Shown here piece by piece: positions 1 through 8,570 of a stretch of DNA of 13,584 bases. This stretch comes from an uncultured Enterobacter sp. (GTDB lineage Bacteria; Pseudomonadota; Gammaproteobacteria; Enterobacterales; Enterobacteriaceae): contig CAMKZP010000035.1 in assembly GCA_946477805.1 (NCBI GenBank), positions 1-13,584 of the forward strand. The letters run 5' to 3'. The position numbers and the translations under genes were made by a program. Position 1 is the stretch's first letter. Each line of letters starts with the position of its first letter. The notes under the pieces were generated by a model. The model did no database searches. It was not told where the DNA came from and worked only from the letters and a program-made list of their open reading frames with translations.

Positions 1-45
1 GATTTCTGCCTGTCTCGTGGGCTCGGAGATGTGTATAAGAGACAG
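1..45. other. Nextera i7 adapter at contig end (artefact)
   Basis: Not genomic. Bases 12-45 match the Nextera transposase adapter of read 2; 27-45 is the 19-bp Tn5 mosaic end AGATGTGTATAAGAGACAG. Bases 4-11 (TTCTGCCT) match the i7 index I know as N703, and 1-3 (GAT) fit the end of the P7 primer. The whole 45 bp recurs as a perfect inverted copy at 13538-13582. Genomic sequence starts at 46. Confidence 0.97.
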
Positions 46-1592
46 GTATAGTGCAGGCCGCGGCTCTCTTTACGCATCATCGCACAGCGCACGATAAGCT
101 CAGCAACCTGCACCAGGTTGCGCAGCTCCAGCAGGTTATTGGACACGCGGAAGTTAGCGTAGTATTCATCAATCTCCTGCTGCAGCATGGTGATGCGCCG
201 CAATGCGCGCTCAAGGCGCTTCGTGGTTCGCACAATCCCAACGTAGTCCCACATAAACAACCGCAGCTCATGCCAGTTGTGCTGAATAACGACCAGCTCG
301 TCCGGGTTCTCAACGCGGCTTTCGTCCCAGGCCGGCAGTTTTTCCGAGTGGCGGGCATAGGGCATGCGTCTGGTAATGTCCTCCGCCGCTGACCAGCCGT
401 ACACCAGGCATTCCAGCAGCGAATTGGAGGCCATGCGGTTCGCACCGTGCAGGCCGGTATAGCTCACTTCACCGATGGCATAAAGCCCATCCACGTCGGT
501 ACGCCCGTGGTCATCCACCATGACGCCGCCGCAGGTATAGTGGGCGGCAGGGACAATCGGCACCGGATCGCGCGTCAGATCGATGCCCAGACCCAGCAGC
601 TTTTCGTAAATCATCGGGAAATGCTGGCGAATAAATTCAGCGGGCTGATGGCTGATATCCAGATACATGCAGTCCACGCCCAGACGTTTCATCTCATGGT
701 CGATGGCGCGGGCGACGATATCACGCGGGGCGAGTTCGCCGCGGGTATCAAAATCTGGCATAAAGCGGGAGCCGTCCGGGCGCTTCAGATACGCACCTTC
801 TCCCCGCAGGGCTTCCGTCAGCAGGAAGTTACGCGCCTGGGGATGAAAGAGCGCCGTTGGATGAAACTGATTAAACTCCAGGTTTGCCACGCGGCAGCCG
901 GCGCGCCAGGCCATCGCAATACCATCCCCGGAGGCGATATCCGGATTAGTAGTGTATTGATACACCTTTGAGGCCCCGCCCGTGGCCAGTACGACCGCTT
1001 TGGCCCTGCAGGTTTCCACCTTTTCTTTGTTACGATTCCAGACCCACGCGCCCACCACGCGCCGCGTGCCGGGCAGGCCAATTTTATCGGAGACGATCAG
1101 GTCAACCGCATTGCTGCGCTCCAGCACCTGAATATTGGGATGGCTCAGCGCCTTGCTGACCAAAGTGGTTTCAACCTCTCTCCCGGTCGCATCAGCCGCA
1201 TGCAGGATCCGGCGATGGCTGTGGCCGCCTTCACGCGTCAGGTGGTAGCTCTCTTCACCGTTTGGCTGCACCTGCGTGTCAAACAGCACCCCCTGATCGA
1301 TAAGCCACTGAACGCAGTGCCGGGCATTGCTGGCGACAAACTCTGCGGCGTGGGCATCCACAATTCCGGCCCCTGCGATCAGCGTGTCTTCGACATGCGA
1401 AGCGATACTGTCCGTTTCATCAAACACGGCGGCAATGCCGCCTTGCGCGTAAAAGGTGGAACCCTCGCTCATCGAGCCTTTACTCAGCACGATAACCTTT
1501 TGCTGTTCAGCCAGACGTAGCGCCAGCGAGAGCCCAGCAGCACCGCTGCCGACGATCAGTACATCACAATGCAGTTCTGGAGTTGTGTTCAT
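46..1592 (-). CDS. nadB: L-aspartate oxidase, 3' end missing
   Basis: FAD-dependent L-aspartate oxidase, a cytosolic enzyme that converts aspartate to iminoaspartate; NadA then makes quinolinate, the first committed step of de novo NAD synthesis. The reading frame is open from ATG at 1592 to the adapter junction: 515 full codons of about 540 in E. coli, so roughly the last 25 residues are lost. The N-terminus starts MNTTPELHCDVLIVGSGAAG, with the dinucleotide-binding GxGxxG at residues 15-20. Conserved flavoprotein blocks TLIAGAGI, EGGHSHRRILHAAD, GGASKVYQYTTNPD, FNQFHPTAL and LHGANRMASNSLLEC follow in order, as in the succinate dehydrogenase/fumarate reductase flavoprotein superfamily. No frameshift is seen. 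The gene is divergent from rpoE, and a NadR box lies just upstream of the start. Identification is by close match to E. coli NadB. Confidence 0.97.
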
Positions 1593-1599
1593 GATGGCT

Positions 1600-1617
1600 T
1601 GTTTAATTTACTAAACA
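1600..1617. promoter_or_regulatory. NadR operator upstream of nadB
   Basis: Perfect palindrome TGTTTA-N6-TAAACA, 8 nt upstream of the nadB start codon and downstream of its putative -10 element. This is the known binding motif of NadR, the NAD-responsive repressor of nadB and nadA in enterobacteria. Its position between transcription start and start codon fits repression by roadblock or promoter occlusion. Confidence 0.88.
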
Positions 1618-1627
1618 CGGTTCGGCG

Positions 1628-1636
1628 AGAATAGCA
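1628..1636 (-). promoter_or_regulatory. Putative nadB promoter (extended -10)
   Basis: On the minus strand this reads TGC-TATTCT, an extended -10 element (TGn plus a 5/6 match to TATAAT). The region 17 bp further upstream has only a weak -35 (TGCGAT), which is tolerable for an extended -10 promoter. The predicted transcript start would lie next to the NadR box. Prediction only. Confidence 0.5.
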
Positions 1637-1850
1637 CCTGCATGCGAGATATCGCACGTTTTTTTTAATCGATGTTGTAATGGCTAAACGCATAACGAGG
1701 TAACAGATTGAGGCAAATCAACGAAAATATTTTGCGAAGCAGATCGTTAGCGTCAGATTTTGTGGTGAAATAAAGGCTGTGTTGCGTTACTCTTCTGACT
1801 GCAAAATTGACGTTTTTTGTCAGAAAGTGGGTGCGTATCGCGAACAGACT

Positions 1851-1856
1851 TATAAT
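1851..1856 (+). promoter_or_regulatory. Consensus TATAAT upstream of rseD-rpoE
   Basis: A perfect sigma-70 -10 hexamer, but no good -35 at 16-18 bp (TGGGTG at 17 bp). A start 7-8 nt downstream would fall at about 1863-1865, on the ATG of rseD itself, so this promoter would give a near-leaderless rseD mRNA. It may be fortuitous. Confidence 0.3.
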
Positions 1857-1864
1857 GAGAGAAA

Positions 1865-2023
1865 ATGACCAGTCTGCGGCGCGATGAACAAAAACAAAGG
1901 CGTGACGGAACTAATTTAAGAACAGACACTCTAAGTCGGTGCTTGCTCAAAGTACTTTTGTTTATAGAGTGGCGTTTCGATAACGCGTGGAATTTAGGTT
2001 TGGGGAGACATTACCTCGGATGA
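1865..2023 (+). CDS. rseD: rpoE leader ORF (RseD), translationally coupled
   Basis: A 52-codon upstream ORF starting MTSLRRDEQKQRRDG, rich in Arg/Lys at the N-terminus and ending NLGLGRHYLG. Its start is preceded by a purine-rich Shine-Dalgarno-like GAGAG at 1857-1861. The TGA stop (2021-2023) overlaps the rpoE ATG (2020-2022) as ATGA, the usual layout for translational coupling. From memory, E. coli has a counterpart of about the same length, named rseD, whose translation is coupled to rpoE and links the operon to CsrA control. The rpoE Shine-Dalgarno GGGGAGA (2002-2008) lies inside this ORF. No peptide function is evident; the act of translating it probably matters more than the product. 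Confidence 0.78.
   Translation: MTSLRRDEQKQRRDGTNLRTDTLSRCLLKVLLFIEWRFDNAWNLGLGRHYLG
1907..1934 (+). promoter_or_regulatory. Sigma-E-type promoter of rpoE (autoregulatory)
   Basis: The -35 element GGAACTA (1907-1913) and -10 element TCTAA (1930-1934) are separated by 16 bp, matching the sigma-E consensus GGAACTT-N16-TCTRA. The start is expected near 1940, about 80 nt before the rpoE ATG. It lies inside rseD, so transcripts from it lack the rseD start codon. This fits the known positive autoregulation of rpoE by its own product. Confidence 0.75.
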
Positions 2024-2595
2024 GCGAGCAGTTAACGGACCAGGTCCTGGTTGAACGGGTCCAGAAGGGAGATCAGAAAGCTTTTAACCTACTGGTGGTG
2101 CGCTACCAGCATAAGGTGGCGAGTCTGGTTTCCCGTTATGTACCGTCAGGAGACGTTCCTGATGTGGTACAAGAGTCTTTTATAAAGGCCTATCGTGCGC
2201 TGGATTCCTTCCGGGGGGATAGTGCTTTTTATACCTGGCTGTATCGTATTGCAGTGAATACGGCCAAGAATTACCTGGTTGCTCAGGGCCGTCGTCCACC
2301 GTCAAGCGATGTGGACGCAATCGACGCCGAAAACTTCGAAAGCGGCGGCGCATTGAAAGAAATTTCGAACCCTGAGAACTTAATGTTGTCAGAAGAACTG
2401 AAACAAATTGTTTTTCGCACGATCGAGTCGCTCCCGGAAGATTTACGCATGGCAATTACGTTGCGGGAGCTTGATGGTCTAAGCTATGAAGAGATAGCGG
2501 CTATCATGGATTGTCCGGTCGGCACGGTACGTTCACGAATTTTCCGTGCGCGAGAGGCTATTGATAATAAAGTTCAACCGCTTATCAGGCGTTGA
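2020..2595 (+). CDS. rpoE: RNA polymerase sigma-E factor (extracytoplasmic stress)
   Basis: ECF (group 4) sigma factor, 191 aa, the same length as E. coli RpoE and almost identical by eye. It directs RNA polymerase to promoters for outer-membrane biogenesis and periplasmic repair genes. The sigma-2 region spans about residues 20-92 (DVVQESFIKAYRALDSFRGD, then FYTWLYRIAVNTAKNYL) and the sigma-4 helix-turn-helix about 130-180 (LPEDLRMAITLRELDGLSYE, then PVGTVRSRIFRARE). I chose ATG 2020 rather than the in-frame GTG at 1987: it matches the family N-terminus MSEQLTDQVLVERV, and GGGGAGA stands 12-18 nt upstream. It is followed 31 bp later by rseA, its anti-sigma factor, so activator and inhibitor are co-expressed. 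Confidence 0.98.
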   Translation: MSEQLTDQVLVERVQKGDQKAFNLLVVRYQHKVASLVSRYVPSGDVPDVVQESFIKAYRALDSFRGDSAFYTWLYRIAVNTAKNYLVAQGRRPPSSDVDAIDAENFESGGALKEISNPENLMLSEELKQIVFRTIESLPEDLRMAITLRELDGLSYEEIAAIMDCPVGTVRSRIFRAREAIDNKVQPLIRR

Positions 2596-2626
2596 CGATA
2601 GCGGGATACTGGAAAAGGTATTAGGC

Positions 2627-3277
2627 ATGCAGAAAGAAAAACTTTCCGCTTTAATGGATGGTGAAACGCTGGACAGTGAGCTGCTCAACGAGCTGTCTCA
2701 TTCTCCCGAAATGCAAGAGACCTGGGAGAGCTATCATCTCATCCGTGACACCCTGCGCGGTGATACCGGCGATGTTCTCCATTTCGATATCTCAGCACGC
2801 GTGATGGCGGCTATTGAGAACGAGCCTGTTCATCAGACCACCCCGCTGATTCCTGAAGCTCAGCCCGCCCCTCACCAGTGGCAGAAAATGCCGTTCTGGC
2901 AAAAAGTGCGTCCGTGGGCCAGCCAGCTTACCCAAATGGGTGTGGCTGCATGCGTATCGCTTGCAGTTATTGTTGGCGTCCAGCACTATAACACTCAGTC
3001 TGAAGTCAACCAGCAGCCTGAAGCGCCAGTGTTTAACACACTGCCGATGATGGGCAAAGCCAGCCCGGTTAGCCTGGGCGTACCGGCAGATGCTTCCGCA
3101 AGCGGCGGACAGCAACAGCAGGTACAGGAGCAGCGCCGTCGCATCAACGCGATGCTGCAGGATTACGAGCTGCAGCGTCGTCTGCACTCTGAACAGCTTC
3201 AGTTTGAGCAGGCACAAACCCAGCAGGCTGCTGTGCAAGTGCCCGGAAACCAAACTTTAGGAACGCAATCGCAGTAA
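2627..3277 (+). CDS. rseA: Anti-sigma-E factor RseA
   Basis: Single-pass inner-membrane anti-sigma factor, 216 aa as in E. coli. The cytoplasmic N-terminal domain (residues 1-~95, MQKEKLSALMDGE) binds and sequesters RpoE. A transmembrane segment lies at about 101-119 (LTQMGVAACVSLAVIVGVQ). The periplasmic part carries the family DegS cleavage position Val148-Ser149 (ASPVSLGV) and a Gln-rich, coiled-coil-like C-terminus (QQQQVQEQRRR). On misfolded porin signals DegS and then RseP cut RseA and release sigma-E. Start ATG 2627 matches the family; the frame is open further upstream but without homology. The TAA stop overlaps the rseB ATG by one base (TAATG). Confidence 0.97.
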   Translation: MQKEKLSALMDGETLDSELLNELSHSPEMQETWESYHLIRDTLRGDTGDVLHFDISARVMAAIENEPVHQTTPLIPEAQPAPHQWQKMPFWQKVRPWASQLTQMGVAACVSLAVIVGVQHYNTQSEVNQQPEAPVFNTLPMMGKASPVSLGVPADASASGGQQQQVQEQRRRINAMLQDYELQRRLHSEQLQFEQAQTQQAAVQVPGNQTLGTQSQ

Positions 3278-4230
3278 TGAAGCAGCTTTGGTTCGCCATG
3301 TCTCTGATGGCGGGTAGCCTGATCTTCTCTGTCAACGCCTCGGCTGATGTTTCATCCGGGGCGTTGTTGCAGCAAATGAATCTGGCCAGCCAGTCACTCA
3401 ACTATGAGTTGGCATTTATCAGCATCAATAAGCAGGGCGTCGAGTCGTTACGCTATCGCCATGCCCGTCTTGATAATCAGCCGCTCGCCCAGCTTTTACA
3501 GATGGACGGCCCGCGTCGGGAAGTGGTACAGCGTGGGAACGAAATCAGCTATTTCGAGCCTGGCCTTGAGCCTTTCACGCTGAATGGCGATTACATCGTT
3601 GATTCCCTGCCGTCGCTCATCTATACCGATTTCAAGCGTCTGGCCCCGTCCTACGATTTTATCTCGGTAGGTAAAACGCGCATCGCCGACAGGCTCTGCG
3701 AAGTGATCCGCGTCGTCGCCCGCGACGGTACGCGTTACAGCTACATCGTCTGGATTGATGCCGAAACCAAGCTGCCCATGCGCGTGGATCTGCTGGACCG
3801 CGACGGTGAAACGCTGGAGCAGTTCCGCGTCATCTCCTTTACCGTCAACAGCCAGGTCGGCAACAGCATGCAGAATCTGGCCAAAGCCAGCCTGCCGCCG
3901 CTGCTTTCCGTTCCTGCCGGGGATTCAGTAAACTTTAACTGGGTGCCTTCCTGGATCCCGCAAGGGTTTAGCGAAGTCTCCAGCAGCCGTCGACAGCTGC
4001 CGACCATAGAAACACCGGTTGAATCACGCCTCTATTCAGACGGTTTGTTCAGCTTCTCGGTGAACATCAACCGCGCGACGGCAAACAGTTCAGAGCAAAT
4101 GCTCCGTACCGGCCGCCGGACGGTGAGCACCACGGTGCGTGACAACGCCGAGATCACCATCGTCGGTGAACTACCGCCCCAGACGGCGAAGCGTATTTCT
4201 GACAGCATTAAATTTAAGGCTGCACAATGA
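3277..4230 (+). CDS. rseB: Periplasmic regulator RseB
   Basis: Periplasmic sensor, 317 aa (E. coli 318), that binds the RseA periplasmic domain and protects it from DegS; off-pathway lipopolysaccharide and mislocalised lipoproteins relieve this. A Sec signal peptide is visible: MKQLW, then a hydrophobic core FAMSLMAGSLIFSV and an A-x-A-like site after NASA (about residue 23). The large LolA/LolB-like N-terminal domain covers about 24-210 (LASQSLNYELAFISINKQG, YIVWIDAETKLPMRVDLLD) and the smaller C-terminal domain about 230-315. It begins at the last base of rseA and its stop overlaps the rseC start as ATGA, which implies coupled translation. Confidence 0.97.
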   Translation: MKQLWFAMSLMAGSLIFSVNASADVSSGALLQQMNLASQSLNYELAFISINKQGVESLRYRHARLDNQPLAQLLQMDGPRREVVQRGNEISYFEPGLEPFTLNGDYIVDSLPSLIYTDFKRLAPSYDFISVGKTRIADRLCEVIRVVARDGTRYSYIVWIDAETKLPMRVDLLDRDGETLEQFRVISFTVNSQVGNSMQNLAKASLPPLLSVPAGDSVNFNWVPSWIPQGFSEVSSSRRQLPTIETPVESRLYSDGLFSFSVNINRATANSSEQMLRTGRRTVSTTVRDNAEITIVGELPPQTAKRISDSIKFKAAQ

Positions 4231-4703
4231 TTAAAGAGTGGGCCACGGTGGTCTCATGGCAGGACGGCATGGCGCTGGTGAGCTGTGACGTTAAAGCCTC
4301 ATGCAATAGCTGCGCATCAAGAGCCGGCTGCGGTAGCCGCGTGCTGAACAAGCTCGGGCCGCAAACCTCTCATACTATCGCTGTTCCAAGCGAACAGCCG
4401 CTGGTTGCGGGGCAAAAAGTCGAGCTGGGCATTGCGGAAGGCAGCCTGCTGACCTCCGCCGTGCTGGTTTACCTCTCCCCGCTGGTGGGCCTGTTTGTTA
4501 TGGGCGGGCTTTTCCAGATGCTGTTCGGGACCGATGCGGCGGCAATGTGTGGCGCTGCATTGGGGGGCGTTGGCGGTTTTTGGCTTGCGAAGGGTCTTTC
4601 GCCCAGGCTTGCTGCCCGCGATGAGTGGCAGCCCGTCATCCTCAGCGTTGCAATCGGCCCAGACCAGCTTCGTGTGGAAACGCTCTCTTCTGAGGCCCGG
4701 TGA
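4227..4703 (+). CDS. rseC: SoxR-reducing / sigma-E operon protein RseC
   Basis: Inner-membrane protein of 158 aa (E. coli 159). The N-terminal region has a cysteine cluster C20-x5-C26-x2-C29-x5-C35 (CDVKASCNSCASRAGC), typical of the RseC/MucC family. Two hydrophobic segments follow at about 79-104 (LLTSAVLVYLSPLVGLFVM...) and 108-128 (AAMCGAALGGVGGFWLAKG). RseC contributes to keeping SoxR reduced and has a minor role in sigma-E control; the biochemical role of the cysteines is not settled. The C-terminal tail differs from E. coli, ending SSEAR. Last gene of the operon; the stop codon lies inside the terminator stem. Confidence 0.96.
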   Translation: MIKEWATVVSWQDGMALVSCDVKASCNSCASRAGCGSRVLNKLGPQTSHTIAVPSEQPLVAGQKVELGIAEGSLLTSAVLVYLSPLVGLFVMGGLFQMLFGTDAAAMCGAALGGVGGFWLAKGLSPRLAARDEWQPVILSVAIGPDQLRVETLSSEAR

Positions 4704-4716
4704 TCTACCGGGCTTT
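4695..4716 (+). terminator. Terminator after rseC
   Basis: GCCCGGT and ACCGGGC form a 7-bp GC-rich stem with the 5-nt loop GATCT, followed by TTT and an A/T-rich tail. The rseC stop codon (4701-4703) is at the top of the stem. The T-run is short, so it may be leaky. Confidence 0.7.
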
Positions 4717-4780
4717 ATCATTATTTACAGCTCAAAAAAGAAAACGCCGTTTCTTCGCGCTATGCCTGGCTCTAAGTGCA

Positions 4781-4810
4781 TTTCCAGGTTACAGGGATGT
4801 AGTGTAGAAT
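4781..4810 (+). promoter_or_regulatory. Putative lepA-lepB promoter
   Basis: TTTCCA (4781-4786, 4/6 to TTGACA), an 18-bp spacer, then TAGAAT (4805-4810, 5/6 to TATAAT). It lies downstream of the rseC terminator and about 80 bp before lepA. Downstream, 4812-4838 can fold as CTG-CGTTTTC / GAAAAACG-CAG with small bulges. Prediction only. Confidence 0.5.
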
Positions 4811-4888
4811 GCTGCGTTTTCGCACTGAAAAACGTCAGGCTAAGAACAGCGGCCTCCAGGAATTCGTAAGGCATAATTATTTAACTAT

Positions 4889-6688
<1,800 letters not shown>

Positions 6689-6704
6689 CCCTTAAGGAGT
6701 TGGC

Positions 6705-7667
6705 ATGGCGAACATGTTTGCCCTGATCCTGGTCATTGCTACCCTGGTAACAGGTCTGTTGTGGTGTCTGGATAAGTTTATCTTCGCGCCAAAACGCCGC
6801 GAGCGTCAGGCCGCTACTGGCGATGGGCTGGATTCGAAAACCCTGAAGAAAGTCGGCCCGAAACCGGGCTGGCTGGAGACGGGGGCATCGGTGTTCCCGG
6901 TGCTGGCGATCGTGCTGGTGGTGCGTTCGTTTATTTACGAACCGTTCCAGATCCCCTCCGGCTCAATGATGCCAACGCTGCTGATCGGCGATTTTATTCT
7001 GGTGGAGAAGTTTGCCTACGGCATCAAAGATCCCATCTACCAAAAAACGCTGATCGAAACGGGCCATCCGAAACGCGGCGACATCGTGGTGTTTAAATAT
7101 CCGGAAGATCCGCGTCTCGACTACATCAAGCGCGCGGTGGGCCTGCCGGGTGATAAAGTCACCTACGATCCGGTCGCCAAAGAAGTGACCGTCCAGCCGG
7201 GCTGCAGCTCCGGTACGGCATGTGGAAACGCGCTGGCGATCACTTACTCAAACGTTGAGCCAAGCGATTTCGTGCAGACCTTCGCCCGTCGTAACGGCGG
7301 CGAAGCGACCAGCGGTTTCTTCCAGGTGCCGAAAGGTGAAACCAAAGAGAACGGCATTCGTCTGGTTGAGCGTAAAGAGACGCTGGGCGACGTGACTCAT
7401 CGTATTCTGACGGTGCCTATTGCTCAGGATCAGGTTGGGATGTACTACCAGCAGCCGGGCCAGCAGCTGGCGACCTGGATTGTTCCACCGGGCCACTACT
7501 TCATGATGGGTGACAACCGCGACAACTCCGCGGACAGCCGTTACTGGAGCTTTGTGCCGGAAGCGAATCTGGTGGGTAAAGCGACCGCAATCTGGATGAG
7601 TTTTGAGAAGCAGGAAGGCGAATGGCCGACCGGCGTACGCCTGAATCGTATTGGTGGGATCCATTAA
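6705..7667 (+). CDS. lepB: Signal peptidase I
   Basis: Inner-membrane serine protease that removes signal peptides from Sec and Tat substrates on the periplasmic side. It is 320 aa; E. coli LepB has 324, and the difference lies in the cytoplasmic linker after RRERQAA. Two transmembrane segments lie at about 4-22 and 60-77. The catalytic dyad is Ser87 in PSGSMMPT (box B) and Lys142 in YIKRAVGLPGD (box D); box E GDNRDNSADSRYW is also intact. A strong Shine-Dalgarno AAGGAG (6694-6699) precedes ATG 6705. Only 16 bp separate it from lepA, so the two are co-transcribed. Confidence 0.98.
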   Translation: MANMFALILVIATLVTGLLWCLDKFIFAPKRRERQAATGDGLDSKTLKKVGPKPGWLETGASVFPVLAIVLVVRSFIYEPFQIPSGSMMPTLLIGDFILVEKFAYGIKDPIYQKTLIETGHPKRGDIVVFKYPEDPRLDYIKRAVGLPGDKVTYDPVAKEVTVQPGCSSGTACGNALAITYSNVEPSDFVQTFARRNGGEATSGFFQVPKGETKENGIRLVERKETLGDVTHRILTVPIAQDQVGMYYQQPGQQLATWIVPPGHYFMMGDNRDNSADSRYWSFVPEANLVGKATAIWMSFEKQEGEWPTGVRLNRIGGIH

Positions 7668-7684
7668 TTCTCACTAAATGAACG

Positions 7685-7710
7685 CGTAGCCGCTTTATTT
7701 AGCGGCTACG
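7685..7710 (+). terminator. Strong hairpin after lepB, weak T-tract
   Basis: CGTAGCCGCT and AGCGGCTACG form a perfect 10-bp stem with the 6-nt loop TTATTT, 17 nt after the lepB stop. The tail is TAAATTATTT and lacks a continuous T-run, so it may be a weak terminator or a 3'-end-protecting stem-loop rather than an efficient terminator. Confidence 0.6.
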
Positions 7711-7743
7711 TAAATTATTTCAGCGATAAATCTCTTCGAACTA

Positions 7744-7772
7744 ACGACATCCCCTACCGTTGTGTATAGAAT
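7744..7772 (+). promoter_or_regulatory. Putative rnc-era-recO promoter
   Basis: ACGACA (7744-7749, 4/6 to TTGACA), a 17-bp spacer and TAGAAT (7767-7772, 5/6). A start near 7779 would give an rnc leader of about 110 nt containing the RNase III-type hairpins, in line with the arrangement known in E. coli. Confidence 0.6.
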
Positions 7773-7793
7773 ATTCCCCCGAAGTTTAAGGTT

Positions 7794-7856
7794 GGCCCTG
7801 CAAGGGTGCCACGGCACACGAAACCGCGTTGGTTTTCTCAGGTCGGTTTCGTGTGC
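7794..7856 (+). promoter_or_regulatory. rnc 5' leader hairpins (RNase III autoregulation)
   Basis: Two stem-loops lie in the rnc leader. The smaller is GG-CCCT / AGGG-CC at 7794-7810. The larger pairs GCACACGAAACCG (7814-7826) with CGGTTTCGTGTGC (7844-7856), a perfect 13-bp helix with a 17-nt loop, extendable at the base by one G-T and one C-G pair. In E. coli, RNase III cuts its own rnc leader at such a stem-loop and destabilises the mRNA; the structure seen here fits that role. Confidence 0.8.
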
Positions 7857-7889
7857 TGCATTTTTGACGCATTCATTTATTGGTATCGC

Positions 7890-8570
7890 ATGAACCCCAT
7901 CGTAATTAATCGGCTTCAACGGAAGCTGGGCTACACTTTTCAACATCAGGAGTTATTGCAGCAAGCATTAACCCACCGCAGTGCCAGCAGCAAGCACAAT
8001 GAGCGGCTCGAATTTTTAGGCGACTCTATTTTAAGTTTTGTGATTGCAAATGCGCTTTATCATCGTTTCCCACGCGTGGACGAAGGTGATATGAGCCGCA
8101 TGCGCGCCACGCTGGTAAGGGGCAACACCCTTGCGGAAATCGCACGCGAATTTGAGCTGGGCGAGTGCCTGCGTCTTGGGCCGGGCGAACTGAAAAGCGG
8201 CGGTTTCCGTCGTGAATCTATTCTTGCCGATACGGTCGAAGCATTAATCGGTGGCGTGTTCCTGGACAGCGATATCCAGACTGTAGAAAAACTGATCCTG
8301 AACTGGTATCAGAGCCGCCTGGACGAAATCAGCCCGGGCGATAAACAAAAAGACCCGAAAACGCGTCTGCAGGAATATCTGCAGGGGCGCCATCTCCCGC
8401 TGCCGTCTTATCTGGTGGTGCAGGTGCGTGGCGAAGCGCACGATCAGGAATTTACCATCCATTGCCAGGTCAGTGGCCTGAGTGAACCGGTGGTTGGCAC
8501 AGGTTCTAGCCGTCGCAAGGCGGAACAGGCTGCCGCCGAACAGGCGTTAAAAATGCTGGAGCTGGAATGA
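7890..8570 (+). CDS. rnc: Ribonuclease III
   Basis: Double-strand-specific endoribonuclease, 226 aa as in E. coli; processes 30S rRNA precursor and many mRNAs and sRNA duplexes. The N-terminal RNase III domain (about 6-128) has the signature NERLEFLGDS at 37-46; the metal-binding residues Glu41, Asp45, Asp114 and Glu117 are all in place. The C-terminal double-stranded-RNA-binding domain spans about 155-225 (DPKTRLQEYLQGR, then GTGSSRRKAEQAAAEQAL). The frame is open to a GTG at 7806, but that lies in the leader hairpin region and has no homology, so ATG 7890 (MNPIVINRLQRKLGYTF) is chosen. The stop overlaps the era start as ATGA. Confidence 0.98.
   Translation: MNPIVINRLQRKLGYTFQHQELLQQALTHRSASSKHNERLEFLGDSILSFVIANALYHRFPRVDEGDMSRMRATLVRGNTLAEIAREFELGECLRLGPGELKSGGFRRESILADTVEALIGGVFLDSDIQTVEKLILNWYQSRLDEISPGDKQKDPKTRLQEYLQGRHLPLPSYLVVQVRGEAHDQEFTIHCQVSGLSEPVVGTGSSRRKAEQAAAEQALKMLELE

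Larger units (their letters stand above)
1618..1864. other. AT-rich nadB-rseD intergenic region
   Basis: The noncoding part between the NadR box and the upstream ORF of rpoE. It holds the nadB promoter, an imperfect inverted repeat TGCGA-GATA-TCGCA (1643-1656), a short AT palindrome AAAATATTTT (1724-1733) and the TATAAT element at 1851-1856. Upstream rpoE promoters are expected here from E. coli, but apart from that TATAAT I could not place one with a convincing -35. Confidence 0.5.

Noticed and set aside
447..971. Plus-strand open frames of up to 174 codons across nadB
   Set aside because: nadB is intact on the other strand through this whole stretch; these are shadows.
1987..2019. In-frame GTG start adding 11 residues to RpoE
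   Set aside because: No Shine-Dalgarno before it, and the family N-terminus and GGGGAGA both support ATG 2020.
2546..2626. Open frame upstream of rseA overlapping the end of rpoE
   Set aside because: Residues before MQKEKLSALMDGE have no match to the family; they are the rpoE 3' end read in another frame.
7806..7889. In-frame GTG extension of RNase III by 28 residues
   Set aside because: It would be translated through the leader hairpin, has no homology to the family and no ribosome binding site.
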